Origin: Planotetraspora silvatica | GTDB lineage: Bacteria; Actinomycetota; Actinomycetes; Streptosporangiales; Streptosporangiaceae | Assembly (NCBI RefSeq): GCF_016863315.1 | Contig: NZ_BOOQ01000052.1 | Coordinates: 33,443 to 97,442, forward strand | Reading direction: 5' to 3' | Length of the DNA: 64,000 bases | Shown here: piece by piece, positions 19,253 to 28,355 of the stretch | Numbering within the stretch: position 1 is the first letter of the stretch | Layout of the letters: each line of letters starts with the position of its first letter | Translations under genes and position numbers: made by a program | Notes under the pieces: model-generated | What the model was told of the DNA's origin: nothing | Seen by the model: the letters and a program-made list of their open reading frames with translations, nothing else | Databases searched by the model: none

Positions 19253-19285
19253 GCCGCCCCGGTCCGGCCCCCCGCCCGGGGCGGC
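19253..19285. terminator. Hairpin between convergent MFS and TetR genes
   Basis: GCCGCCCCGG (19253-19262) pairs perfectly with CCGGGGCGGC (19276-19285); it is 46 bases after the MFS stop and 12 bases after the minus-strand TetR stop. Confidence 0.65.
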
Positions 19286-19296
19286 CGTCCTCCGTC

Positions 19297-19878
19297 TCAC
19301 CCGGCCGGGGCGGGAGGGCGTGTCCGCCTGGCGGATTCGAGCAGCAGACGGGCCGCCGCCCTGGCCTGTGCCGCCGTTCCTGGGGCGCCGAGGATTCCGG
19401 CGGTCACCATGGCGCCCTCGGCGAGCAGGAGCAGATGACCAGCCAGGTCACGGGGAAGGTGAGCGCCGTCCGTGAGCGTCTCCAGATATCGGCCAAACGC
19501 CTGCTTGTGCCGCCGGGCCTGCGTGGCGACGGTCGGCGACGTGGCCCCCAGCTCGCCGTAGGAGTTGATCCACGCACACCCGCGGAAGCCGGGCTCGCCG
19601 AACCACAGTTCAAGCCAGTCGAAGACCGCGATGATCCGGCCCTCCGGGTCGTCGCATGTCTCCACGTGCTCGGCCAGGCGCCGCCGCCAGCCGAGGTCGC
19701 GGCGCTCGAGATAGGCCTCGACGAGCCGGTCCTTCGTGGCGAACAGCTGGTAGAGGCGTTTGAGCGACACACCCGACAGGCTGCGGATGTCGTCCATGCC
19801 GACCGCCTGGATGCCCTTGCCGTAGAACAACTCCTCCGCCGCGTCGAGCACGTGGCCGCGCGCCACCTCCCGGTCCAC
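19297..19878 (-). CDS. TetR family transcriptional regulator
   Basis: 193 residues. The helix-turn-helix (HVLDAAEELFYGKGIQAVGMDDIRSLSGVSLKRLYQLFATKDRLVEAYL) lies at residues 9-57. The C-terminal domain with WINSYGELGATSP, AHLPRDLAGHLLLLAEGAM is the TetR_C_6-like type. It is divergent from a DUF1348 gene and two GAGAAC-N4-GTTCTC palindromes lie in between, making this its probable target. Confidence 0.93.
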   Translation of the reverse strand: MDREVARGHVLDAAEELFYGKGIQAVGMDDIRSLSGVSLKRLYQLFATKDRLVEAYLERRDLGWRRRLAEHVETCDDPEGRIIAVFDWLELWFGEPGFRGCAWINSYGELGATSPTVATQARRHKQAFGRYLETLTDGAHLPRDLAGHLLLLAEGAMVTAGILGAPGTAAQARAAARLLLESARRTRPPAPAG

Positions 19879-19906
19879 CCCATCACCTCGTCCCTGCCTT
19901 GACTGA

Positions 19907-19948
19907 GAGAACCAGCGTTCTCTACGTTAGCGGAGAACGCCCGTTCTC
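19907..19948. promoter_or_regulatory. Paired palindromic operators between tetR and DUF1348 gene
   Basis: GAGAAC-CAGC-GTTCTC (19907-19922) and GAGAAC-GCCC-GTTCTC (19933-19948) are two identical-armed palindromes with starts 26 bases apart in the divergent promoter. Likely sites of the TetR at 19297-19878. Confidence 0.75.
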
Positions 19949-19992
19949 CATGAGGGCATCGTTTTCCCATACACATCAGAGAAGGTGAGGGC

Positions 19993-20451
19993 ATGGCCCA
20001 GCGCCCACCATTGCCACCGTTCGACCACACGACCGCGCTGCAGAAGGTCCAGGCCGCCGAGGACGCGTGGAACACCCGCGACCCGCAGAAGGTCGCGCTC
20101 GCCTACACGCCGGACTCGGTCTGGCGCAACCGCGACGCCTTCGTGACCGGGCGCGAGGCCATCGTCGAGTTCCTCACCCGGAAGTGGGAGCGCGAACTCG
20201 GCTACGCGCTGCGCAAGGAACTGTGGGCCTTCGACGGCAACCGCATCGCCGTACGCTTCCAGTACGAGTGCCACGACGCCGACGGCCGGTTCTGGCGGAG
20301 CTACGGAAACGAACTCTGGGAGTTCGACGCCGACGGCCTCATGGCCCGCCGGGAGGCCAGCATCAACGACGTCCGCATCCAGGAGGAGGACCGGCGCATC
20401 TTCGGGCCGCGCCCGGACGACGAGCGCGGAGTCCCCTTCCCGATCGGGTGA
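19993..20451 (+). CDS. DUF1348 (NTF2/SnoaL-like fold) protein
   Basis: 152 residues spanning the DUF1348 family: [90 protein letters not shown]. The NTF2-like cone would bind a small hydrophobic ligand; an enzymatic role is possible but unproven. Controlled by the divergent TetR gene through the GAGAAC palindromes. Convergent with the XRE regulator, 25 bases apart. Confidence 0.9.
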   Translation: MAQRPPLPPFDHTTALQKVQAAEDAWNTRDPQKVALAYTPDSVWRNRDAFVTGREAIVEFLTRKWERELGYALRKELWAFDGNRIAVRFQYECHDADGRFWRSYGNELWEFDADGLMARREASINDVRIQEEDRRIFGPRPDDERGVPFPIG

Positions 20452-20476
20452 GGGGACCCCGGCGGGTCGCGTCACA

Positions 20477-21316
20477 TCATCGTGCGGCGGCGAGGCCGGC
20501 CAGTCTGGCCAGAGCGTGCTCGGACGGACTGCCGGACTCGGCCTGGAGGACGACCAGAAGCTGGCCGGGGGCCCTGCAGACCGCGAAGATCTCGAATGTC
20601 AAGGCCATGTCACCGACATCGTCGCGGTGCAGGCGGATCGACCCGTGGGTTCTGCCCCGTACGTCATGCCGAGCCCACAGCCGGCGGAAGTCGTCGCTTC
20701 CGAGCGAGAGCTCCTCGACCAGCTCGTACAAGGACGGATCGTGGTGGTTCGCCCCCACGGCGGCCCGGAAGTGCGCCACCTTGAACGAGGCCTCCTGCTC
20801 CCAGTCCAGGTAGAACTCACGGGACGCGGGGTTGAGGAAGGTCATCCGCATGAGGTTGCCGTTGTGCTCCAGGCCCTCGTGGAGGGCGGCGTTCAGCGGG
20901 TTCTGCGCCAGCACGTCCCAATGGCGGTTCACCACGAATGCCGCCACGTCGTCCTGGCGCTCGATGAAGCGCAGCACCTCCGGGCCGACCGGCTCGCCCC
21001 GGCTGCCGATCACCTTCCTCAGCTGACTCGCCCTTCGGTGTGCCAGCTCGTAAAGGTGCCGGGTGGCCTCGAGGTCGAGCTGGAGTACGCGTGCGAGGGA
21101 GCCGAGGACCTGATCCGAGGGATCGCGTTCTCTCCCCTGCTCGAGCCTCACGTAGTAATCGGTGCTGACACCGGCCAGCCGGGCGACCTCGTCATGACGA
21201 AGCCCGGACGTCCGCCGTCGGCGGGCGACCAAGTCCATTCCCGCCTGATCGACCGTCGTGACCTGACGCCTGGCGCGCAAGAACTCGCCGAGAGGGCCTC
21301 CACCTGCCATGTTCAT
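20477..21316 (-). CDS. XRE-family regulator with MmyB-like ligand domain
   Basis: 279 residues from ATG 21316 (another ATG is two codons on). The N-terminal XRE helix-turn-helix reads RRRTSGLRHDEVARLAGVSTDYYVRLEQGRERDPSDQVL; the rest is the MmyB-like domain (HWDVLAQNPLNAALHEG, RMTFLNPASREFYLDWE, HDPSLYELVEELSLGSDDFRRLWARHDV), a PAS-like pocket that binds fatty-acid-like ligands in the family. Such regulators often sit next to, and control, a dehydrogenase or NTF2-like gene. Function unknown. Confidence 0.92.
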   Translation of the reverse strand: MNMAGGGPLGEFLRARRQVTTVDQAGMDLVARRRRTSGLRHDEVARLAGVSTDYYVRLEQGRERDPSDQVLGSLARVLQLDLEATRHLYELAHRRASQLRKVIGSRGEPVGPEVLRFIERQDDVAAFVVNRHWDVLAQNPLNAALHEGLEHNGNLMRMTFLNPASREFYLDWEQEASFKVAHFRAAVGANHHDPSLYELVEELSLGSDDFRRLWARHDVRGRTHGSIRLHRDDVGDMALTFEIFAVCRAPGQLLVVLQAESGSPSEHALARLAGLAAAR

Positions 21317-21500
21317 AATTAATACAAAGGCTTTGGCTCCGAGCGAGGTCGTGCTGTACCCAGCAGTGCGACACCCACCCACGGGGGCCGGCGCGCCGGT
21401 CGAGGGCGAAGCGGAGCTCGCACTCAGCGGCCGACCACCCGCAAGCCGCGTCACCGACCTCGCGGGCGGAAGACCGGCGACGACCACACGGCGCGGCCTG

Positions 21501-24119
21501 TCATGGGGCCTCCCCCATTTGGAGGACGCCGGCGACCGCCCGTCCTGTCATCGCGTGCGCCAAGGCGCCGAGGACGGCGACCGCCGTGACTCCGGCGGCG
21601 AGCAGCGACGGCGTCCCCAGACTGATCGGGAACCCGTCGACCGGCAGGCCGGCGTAGGCGGACAGATCGATGCCGGGGGCGAGTGCGAGTGGAAGCGCGA
21701 GTCCGAGCGCGAGGCCCGCGAGCGAACCGAGCACGATCAGGGGCGCGATCTCCAGCACGGTCAGGCTCCGCGCCTGCCGCCGGGACAGCCCGGCGGTCCT
21801 CAGGTACGCGAGCGTGCGGGCCCGGTCCACGGCGCCGATCATCAGCGCGATGACCACCGCCACGAGCGCGTAGCCCGCGAGAGCGACCGTGACGAGGGCG
21901 AACGCCATCACGATCGTGCTTGTCAGCGGGCTGTCGGCGATCTTGCGCAGAGCGTCCGCGACGGTCACCACGAGGACCTGAGGCTCGTTCACGACCTTGA
22001 TTAGGCTCGCCCGGTCGACGTCCCCCTTCACCAGCAGCGTGTTGGCGAACGGGCCCGTCCCCGTGCGCCTCGCCGCGTCGTACGGCAGAACGATCAGCTC
22101 GTCGCCCGCCTCGGCCAGTCCGGGCAGTGCGCTGATCGTGCCCCGGTTGACCGCGGTCATCGACGCCGGCCAGCCGAGCTCGAACGTCGTCAGGCCGCTG
22201 AGCGACGGTGAGACCAGCGCGGGCACCCCGGCGGACGCCCCGGGGGCCGCCGCGGGCACGACGAGCGGGGTGCCCGACGCCATCCGCCGGTAGGCCGCGA
22301 GATCCACCGCGACGATGCGCACCCTGCGGCCGCCGACGCTGATCTGGGCGATCCCCTTGGCCACCGGCAGCACCTCCTCGACCCCCGGCAGTCCGCGCAC
22401 CCGTTCGATGGTCCCGGGCGAAATGTCGGCGTCCCGTTCGATCCGGGCGGAGGCGCCGACCTGCCGCCAGGCGGCCGTCCGCTGGGTGTCGCCGATCGCC
22501 TGGGAGACCACCGCCCCGAACACGGACACCGCCAGCGCGGGCAGCAGGATCAGCACCGCCAGGGCGGCCGCCCCCCTGGCCCTGGCCGCCTGGGCGAGGG
22601 CGAGGAAGGGCACGGCCCGATGCCGTGCCAGCCGGCCGGCCAGGCGGAGCGGGTAGGGGTAGCCGCGCTGCGTGACCAACGCCGCCGCGAGCGTCAGCGC
22701 CGCGGGCACGGCCATCAGGAACGGGTCGCCCGCCTCCGCGGCGCCGCCGGTGAGGCCCCGGGTGCGCAGCAGGTAGGCCCCGGCCAGGGCAAGACCGACG
22801 ACCGTCACCTCCGTGACGATCCTGCGCGGCGAGGGCCGCCGCAGGACGGCGTCCTCCCGCCGGCCGTTCAACGGCTCGCGGTAGGACCGGGCGAGCCGTA
22901 CGACGGGGACGGCGATCGCGGCCAGAGCCGGGATCACGGGCCCGATCAGCGCGGCCGGGGTGACCGGGCCGGGCACCAGGAACGCCAGGCCGTACCCGAG
23001 CAGGACGGCCGGCAGCGCCGCGAGGGCCGCCACGGCGGAACCCGTGCCGACGATCCGCACCGGCCCCGCGCCCCTGGCCCGCATCAGCGTCAGCCCGGCG
23101 CGCATCCGCTCGGTCAGCAACTGCGACGCGAGCACGATGACGCCGACCGAGACCAGCCCGAGCCCGCCGAGGATGAGGAGCATCAGCGTCTGCGCGGTCG
23201 CCAGCTTCTTGAGGAAGCCGGTGAGCAGCGGGGAAAGGCCGGTCTCCAGTGTGTACTGGCCCATCACGGTGGACCGCCCGCCGACCATCCGGTTGTAGAC
23301 GCCGAGAGCGTCCACCACGTCCGGGGCGTTGCGCGCGGTCACCGCACCCGTGTCGAGGCCGAGCACCCACGAGTACCGCACGCCGAGACTGCTGTCCATG
23401 TGGGCCAGGCTGTCCGCGCCGGTGAGCCCGGTGACCAGCAGCTGGTCGATGTCGCCACTGGGTCGCAGGCTCACGTGCGGGACGCCCCGGTTGTGCTCCC
23501 AGAACCCGTCCGCGGGATCGACGAGCTCAAAGAACCCGGTGACGCGGGCGGCGAGCCGCCCGTCCGCCCCGAGCAGCAGCGTCGAGCCGACGTGCAGGCC
23601 CAGCTTGTCCGCCGCCTCGTGCACGAGAGCGAGGTCGACCCGGTCGAGGTCCCGCCCGCCGACCCGGACACGCCCGGCGGGCCCCGGCGGGGCTCCCTCG
23701 ACGTAGCGCACGCGGCGGTCGGCCGCCGGCAGCCAGGCCAGGTCGACGAACTGGAAGTCCTGGTTCGGCTCCCCCACCCTGCCGACCACCGGCGTGCCGT
23801 ACGTCGACGCCCCGTAGTGGCCGTTCCCACCGGCCTGGACGACCTTCCGGAGGGCGGGCGGCAGGTCTGCCCGCCATTGGGCGTCCGTGGCGGCGAACCG
23901 CGACGGACTGGTGAACAGCTCGCCGATCGCTTGCGGCCAGAACGTCACGTCCAGGTCGACGAGGTCGGCGGTGCTGTCGTCCAGGACGCGGCGCAGGGAG
24001 TCGTCATACGACTGCTCGAAGGTGCGCGGCAACACCGCCAGCAGCAGGGACGCGGTGAAGGCGAGCAGGGCGAGCGCCGCCGCCGCTCCTCGATGCGCTC
24101 GCAGAAGCGTGAAGGGCAT
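21501..24119 (-). CDS. FtsX-like permease (ABC transporter membrane protein)
   Basis: 872 residues from ATG 24119. One N-terminal membrane helix (ALALLAFTASLLLAVLP) precedes a large extracytoplasmic domain, then clusters of membrane helices near residues 330-440 and 480-545, a second outer domain and three terminal helices. This duplicated FtsX layout is that of MacB/LolC-like mechanotransmission permeases that move no substrate through the membrane themselves. Its start overlaps the stop of the upstream permease (TGATG), so the two are made as a pair. No ATPase gene is adjacent, so a partner must lie elsewhere. Confidence 0.88.
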   Translation of the reverse strand: MPFTLLRAHRGAAAALALLAFTASLLLAVLPRTFEQSYDDSLRRVLDDSTADLVDLDVTFWPQAIGELFTSPSRFAATDAQWRADLPPALRKVVQAGGNGHYGASTYGTPVVGRVGEPNQDFQFVDLAWLPAADRRVRYVEGAPPGPAGRVRVGGRDLDRVDLALVHEAADKLGLHVGSTLLLGADGRLAARVTGFFELVDPADGFWEHNRGVPHVSLRPSGDIDQLLVTGLTGADSLAHMDSSLGVRYSWVLGLDTGAVTARNAPDVVDALGVYNRMVGGRSTVMGQYTLETGLSPLLTGFLKKLATAQTLMLLILGGLGLVSVGVIVLASQLLTERMRAGLTLMRARGAGPVRIVGTGSAVAALAALPAVLLGYGLAFLVPGPVTPAALIGPVIPALAAIAVPVVRLARSYREPLNGRREDAVLRRPSPRRIVTEVTVVGLALAGAYLLRTRGLTGGAAEAGDPFLMAVPAALTLAAALVTQRGYPYPLRLAGRLARHRAVPFLALAQAARARGAAALAVLILLPALAVSVFGAVVSQAIGDTQRTAAWRQVGASARIERDADISPGTIERVRGLPGVEEVLPVAKGIAQISVGGRRVRIVAVDLAAYRRMASGTPLVVPAAAPGASAGVPALVSPSLSGLTTFELGWPASMTAVNRGTISALPGLAEAGDELIVLPYDAARRTGTGPFANTLLVKGDVDRASLIKVVNEPQVLVVTVADALRKIADSPLTSTIVMAFALVTVALAGYALVAVVIALMIGAVDRARTLAYLRTAGLSRRQARSLTVLEIAPLIVLGSLAGLALGLALPLALAPGIDLSAYAGLPVDGFPISLGTPSLLAAGVTAVAVLGALAHAMTGRAVAGVLQMGEAP

Positions 24120-27100
24120 CAGTCCTCCCCGATCCGTACGGCACGGCCCGGCCCGTGCCCGGACAACCGGCGGGCCAGCGCCGCCACGATGCACAGCAGG
24201 GCCGCGGCGACGGCGGCCAGCAGCGCGACCGTGGGGGCCCAGGGGATGTCTAGCGTGACCGCCGGCGTGACCGCGGCCGCCTGTCCGGTGAGCACGATGT
24301 GCGGCACCACCAGCACGGCCATGACAACGGCGATCCCCGTGCCCGCGGCCAGCGACAGGACGACGACGAACGACTGCTCGACGGCGAGCAGCCCGAACAC
24401 CTGACGGTGGCTGACGCCGATCGCGCGCAACAGGGCGAACTCGGTCGTGCGCTCCCGCGCCACCACCGCGGCGTTGACCAGGAAACCGAGCATCGCGAAG
24501 GCCACCGCCGACAGGAAACCGAGCACCAGCGCACCCTGCAGCCCACTCGCCAGCGGGTCGTCACGGAACCGCCGGACGATGGTCTCCCTGTCCACCACGG
24601 TCTGGTTCCACTCGGGGTGGCGGGCCAGCGCGGCCACGGCCGCGGAGGTGTCCCCTCCGCCCGCGCTCAGCCACCACTCGGCGATGGGACGCGGCGCACG
24701 TCCCTCGGTCAGATCCTGGTAGGCCAGTGTGCGGAGGTCGGTCAGCAGGGCCGGCTCGCCGGGGGCGGTGCCGGGCAACGCGGAGGCGACCGCGACGGGC
24801 ATCACGAGCATCGTGGCGCCCCCCATGGTGACGGAGTCGGCCACGCCCACCCGCAGCCCGGCCTTGGCGGCGAGGTCGGCGGTGATCACTATCGGCAGCG
24901 CCCGGTTGCCGGAGGGAGCGCTCGGCGTGATGGCCAGCCGCAACGGCTCGGCCGCCGCCTGGGCGGACGGAGGAGACACCCGAACGGTGAAACCGCCCGG
25001 TTTAACCGATTGCTCGCCCACGCCCGCCCAGGCCGTCAGGGCGGCGGGCAGCGGGACGCCGGCTCCGGTGTCGGTCCGCAGGCCGTCCACCGCGGGCGTC
25101 ACGGCGGTCAGCTCGCCCGGGTCGGGCAGGTCCAGCAGCAGGGCCTGTACGGCGAGGGGATACGCCGGCCGGCCCGACCGCCCGGCGAGCGCCTGGAGGT
25201 CGAAGCGCACCTCCTGCCGCCCCGCCTCGAGAGGGACGGCGGCCGTCTCCTGGACGGCGCCGAGCGCGTCCACGACCGCCAGCCGCAACCTCACCTCCCC
25301 GTGCGCGGCGCCGGGGGGCGTGAGGCCGAGCCGTACGCGGAGGGACAGGGCGTGCGGCTCGCCGGGAAGCGGGATCGGCGCCACCTGCGGGCGGGCGGCG
25401 GCGAGGTCGCGTCCGAGCCGCGGCACCGAGGCGGACATGAGGTCGTCGCGCCACAACATGACGCCCGCGAGCCGGTCCGCGTCCATGGCGAGGAGGGTCG
25501 CCTGCGTTCCCGCGAAGTCCACGGTCTCCCGCTGGACCGGGGCGGCCCCGGTCACGCCGGGCAGCGCCGTGTACACCGAGCCCCGGCCGAGGCCGCCGAG
25601 CTCGGGCCACTCGGCGGGCGCGGCGACTCGAAGGTCGGCCCCCGCCTGATGGCGGGCCTGATCCTCCTGAGAACGCCGCCAGGTCGCGGAGGTGGCCAGC
25701 GAGACGACGCCGATGGCGATCGCCATCGTGAGCAGCAGCGCGGGGCCGGCGTACCGCAACGGGCGGCGGCTGACCTGCGACGAGCCGAGCGCGGGGGCGA
25801 GGCCGCGCCGCCGGGCGGTGAGCCTCTCGGCGATCGCCGACGCCGCGGGGATCAGGCGCAGGCCGAGCAGTCCGCCGCAGAGCAATGCCAGGGCGGGCCC
25901 CGTCACGATCAACGGATCGATGCCCAGCCCGCCAGCGGCGGTCGAGGTGACCGGGGCGCCGTACAGTCCGAGCTGCCAGATCGCCAGCGCGGCCGCCGCG
26001 AGCAGCGCCACATCCGCCCCCGCGCGCTGGATGAACCCCCGCCTCTCCCCCCGCCCGCGGGCCGACCGCTCCTCGACGTAGGTGCGGTGCGCACCGCGCA
26101 GCGCGGGCAGCACCAGCAGGACCGCGCACGCGAGCGCCACCGCCGCGGAGACGAGGAAGGAGGCCGCGTCGGGGACGGGCGCGAGCCGTACGCCGGAGGT
26201 CTGGATCCAGGGGATGGCGCCCAGCGCGGTCAGGACCCACGGAGCCAGCAGCGGCGCGATCACCATCGCGGGCAGCGCGACCAGCAGCGCCTCGCCGGCG
26301 GCGAGCAGGCCGAGACGTACGCCGCCCGCTCCCCGGGTGCGCAGCAGCGCCACCTCCATCCGGCGGTGGTCGGCCAGCAGCCGGGCGGTGAGAGTCAGCG
26401 CGTAGGCGGCGAGCAGCAGCAACTGGAGGACCGGCACGAGCATCGTGGACCGCGCGACCAGCGCGGCCTGGTCGAGCTGCTCCAGCATGTCCGGCAGGCG
26501 GGTGAACGTGGCGCACGTCGCGCAGTCGCGCCGCAGGCCGTCGCCGAGCGCGGAGACGGAGGCCGCGACCGTCCGCAGCCGGTCTCTCGGCAAATCCCGC
26601 AGGTCCGGTTCCGCGAGCCAGGTGGCGGACACGTCGGTCGCGAAATACCGCTGGAAGTCGTCGGGCGCGACCACGAGCGGCCCGTAGGTGGTGTAGTTGC
26701 CCGTCTCGACGCCCCGGCGCAGCAGCTCGTCGCCCTTCCACCGGTCGTCGTACGGGTCGAGCAGGTCGAACACGCCGGCGACCCGGGCGCGCACCGGCTG
26801 GTGGCTGAGCCGCCCCACGACCGTGAAGCCGTCGCCGACGCCCAGGCCCATGGCCTGCGCGGACGACTGGGAGAGCGCGACCTCCAGCTCGCCGGCCTCC
26901 CGCGGCCAGGCGCCCGCGACGAGCCGGCTGCGCCGCTCGATCCCCTCGTAGGTCGCGAATCTGGTCAGGTCGGGCCGCTCACGCCGTTCCTGACCCGGCA
27001 GCGCGTACGAGTCGGACCGGATCGACCGGGTCACGGTGAACGGCAGGTCGCCGTAGGCGTCGCGGACGTGGGAGCGGACGGCGGCGTCGACCTTCCGCAG

Positions 27101-27328
27101 GTCGCCTGAGCTGATCAGGGTGCTCACCTTGGCGGAGGTCGTGGACAACGGGGCCACCGCCATGGCCCGCCGGACCCCGGCCTCCGTCACCACCATGGCG
27201 TAGGTGATCAGCGCGACGAGCGCGGTGGTGGCCAGAAGGACGGAACCGAACGCGGTGAGCAGCAGCAACGGCTCGCTGGAGGCACGCCGGAGCAGCAGCG
27301 GCACCCGTCGTGCGCGGCCCAGCGCCAT
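24119..27328 (-). CDS. FtsX-like permease, large
   Basis: 1069 residues with an N-terminal membrane helix (LTAFGSVLLATTALVALITYAMV), a long outer domain, helices near 290-400, a second set near 430-500 (LLAAAALAIWQLGLYG), another outer domain and three final helices (LVLGFLSAVAFAMLGFLVNAAVV, LAAGTGIAVVMAVLVV, ALLAAVAAALLCIVAALARR). The final block carries FALLRAIGVSHRQVFGLLAVE, the typical FtsX segment next to the coupling helix. Translationally coupled to the second permease. An exporter or cell-envelope function is likely; the required ABC ATPase is not in the window. Confidence 0.88.
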   Translation of the reverse strand: MALGRARRVPLLLRRASSEPLLLLTAFGSVLLATTALVALITYAMVVTEAGVRRAMAVAPLSTTSAKVSTLISSGDLRKVDAAVRSHVRDAYGDLPFTVTRSIRSDSYALPGQERRERPDLTRFATYEGIERRSRLVAGAWPREAGELEVALSQSSAQAMGLGVGDGFTVVGRLSHQPVRARVAGVFDLLDPYDDRWKGDELLRRGVETGNYTTYGPLVVAPDDFQRYFATDVSATWLAEPDLRDLPRDRLRTVAASVSALGDGLRRDCATCATFTRLPDMLEQLDQAALVARSTMLVPVLQLLLLAAYALTLTARLLADHRRMEVALLRTRGAGGVRLGLLAAGEALLVALPAMVIAPLLAPWVLTALGAIPWIQTSGVRLAPVPDAASFLVSAAVALACAVLLVLPALRGAHRTYVEERSARGRGERRGFIQRAGADVALLAAAALAIWQLGLYGAPVTSTAAGGLGIDPLIVTGPALALLCGGLLGLRLIPAASAIAERLTARRRGLAPALGSSQVSRRPLRYAGPALLLTMAIAIGVVSLATSATWRRSQEDQARHQAGADLRVAAPAEWPELGGLGRGSVYTALPGVTGAAPVQRETVDFAGTQATLLAMDADRLAGVMLWRDDLMSASVPRLGRDLAAARPQVAPIPLPGEPHALSLRVRLGLTPPGAAHGEVRLRLAVVDALGAVQETAAVPLEAGRQEVRFDLQALAGRSGRPAYPLAVQALLLDLPDPGELTAVTPAVDGLRTDTGAGVPLPAALTAWAGVGEQSVKPGGFTVRVSPPSAQAAAEPLRLAITPSAPSGNRALPIVITADLAAKAGLRVGVADSVTMGGATMLVMPVAVASALPGTAPGEPALLTDLRTLAYQDLTEGRAPRPIAEWWLSAGGGDTSAAVAALARHPEWNQTVVDRETIVRRFRDDPLASGLQGALVLGFLSAVAFAMLGFLVNAAVVARERTTEFALLRAIGVSHRQVFGLLAVEQSFVVVLSLAAGTGIAVVMAVLVVPHIVLTGQAAAVTPAVTLDIPWAPTVALLAAVAAALLCIVAALARRLSGHGPGRAVRIGED

Positions 27329-27445
27329 GCCCGCTCCAAAGGATCTCGGCTGAAACCCTCCGAAGACTAGTCCGGCTTGTCCGCGTGAGCGGCTATTACG
27401 GACCGTGTCCTGAAAATGCCGCCCGGAGCGGGACCGGCCGACGCG

Positions 27446-28183
27446 TCACCGCTTGTCGACCATGACCTCGATGCTGTAGTCCTGCGCCCGGTAGCTGTGG
27501 TCGCCGTACTCCACCGCGTTGCCCACCGCGTCGAAGGCGACGCGCGTCATCGTGAGAACGGGCTCGGACGGCTTGAGCCCGAGGTGGCGCCGCTCGGCAG
27601 GGGTCGGCGTCCGCGCTCCGATCGTCTGGTGCGCGACGACCGGGCGCACGCCGCGGTCCCGCATCACGGCGTACAGGCCCTCCCCCTCGAGGGCCTCACG
27701 GGTGATGTCGTTGTAGACCGGCGGCAGCCAGTTGTGGAGGATCGCCAGAGGGCGCTCGTCCGACAGCCGCAGGCGAATGATCGACAGCAGCTCGGCGTCG
27801 GCGGGCAGGTCGAGCGCGGTGGCCACACGCTCGTCCCGCACGAGCTCGTGCTTGAGCACGGTGGTCGCCGGCCGGCCGCCGTCACGCTTGAGGTCGTCGT
27901 AGAGGCTGGTGAGCTCGGCGCGCCGGTGCACCTTGCGGTTGGCGACCGTGGTGCCGAGCCCGCGCCGCCGCAGCAGGAGACCCTGGTTGACCAGCTCCTG
28001 TATTGCCCGCCGTACCGTCGGTCGCGACAGGCTGAGGCGCTCCGCGAGGGCGATCTCGTTCTCGAACGGGTCGCCGGGCTGCAGCATGCCACTGGCGATC
28101 GCGGTGCTGAGCTGCTCCGCGAGCTGGTGGTAGAGGGGCACGGGGGAAGAGCGGTCGATCGAGACGCCCACTTGGATTGCCAC
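27446..28183 (-). CDS. GntR/UTRA regulator of the inositol operon
   Basis: 245 residues from GTG 28183 (GTG 28171 is an alternative). The winged helix (PLYHQLAEQLSTAIASGMLQPGDPFENEIALAERLSLSRPTVRRAIQELVNQGLLLRRRGLGT) is GntR; the C-terminal part is a UTRA ligand domain (LHNWLPPVYNDITREALEGEGLYAVM, VLTMTRVAFDAVGNAVEYGDHSYRAQDYSIEVMV). It is divergent from iolG, which strongly suggests that it represses the iol genes and responds to an inositol intermediate (inference from position). Confidence 0.92.
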   Translation of the reverse strand: MAIQVGVSIDRSSPVPLYHQLAEQLSTAIASGMLQPGDPFENEIALAERLSLSRPTVRRAIQELVNQGLLLRRRGLGTTVANRKVHRRAELTSLYDDLKRDGGRPATTVLKHELVRDERVATALDLPADAELLSIIRLRLSDERPLAILHNWLPPVYNDITREALEGEGLYAVMRDRGVRPVVAHQTIGARTPTPAERRHLGLKPSEPVLTMTRVAFDAVGNAVEYGDHSYRAQDYSIEVMVDKR

Positions 28184-28228
28184 GGGCCCGAGTGTACTCC
28201 CGTGTGTGAGAACGACGTTACGAGAATA

Positions 28229-28254
28229 TGTCAGTACAAAGTCTTGACGTGACA
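28229..28254. promoter_or_regulatory. Operator-like inverted repeat before iolG
   Basis: TGTCA (28229-28233) and TGACA (28250-28254) flank 16 bases, overlapping a TTGACG -35-like element in the divergent GntR/iolG region. Plausible GntR site; spacing is long for a single dimer. Confidence 0.35.
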
Positions 28255-28355
28255 TTTGGCGAACGGGCACGCTACCCATCATCGTCGGCTGCCGAAACAG
28301 GGCCTCATGCCACGGCGGGCACAACAAACGACGTAGATCGAAACGGGGATCACGA

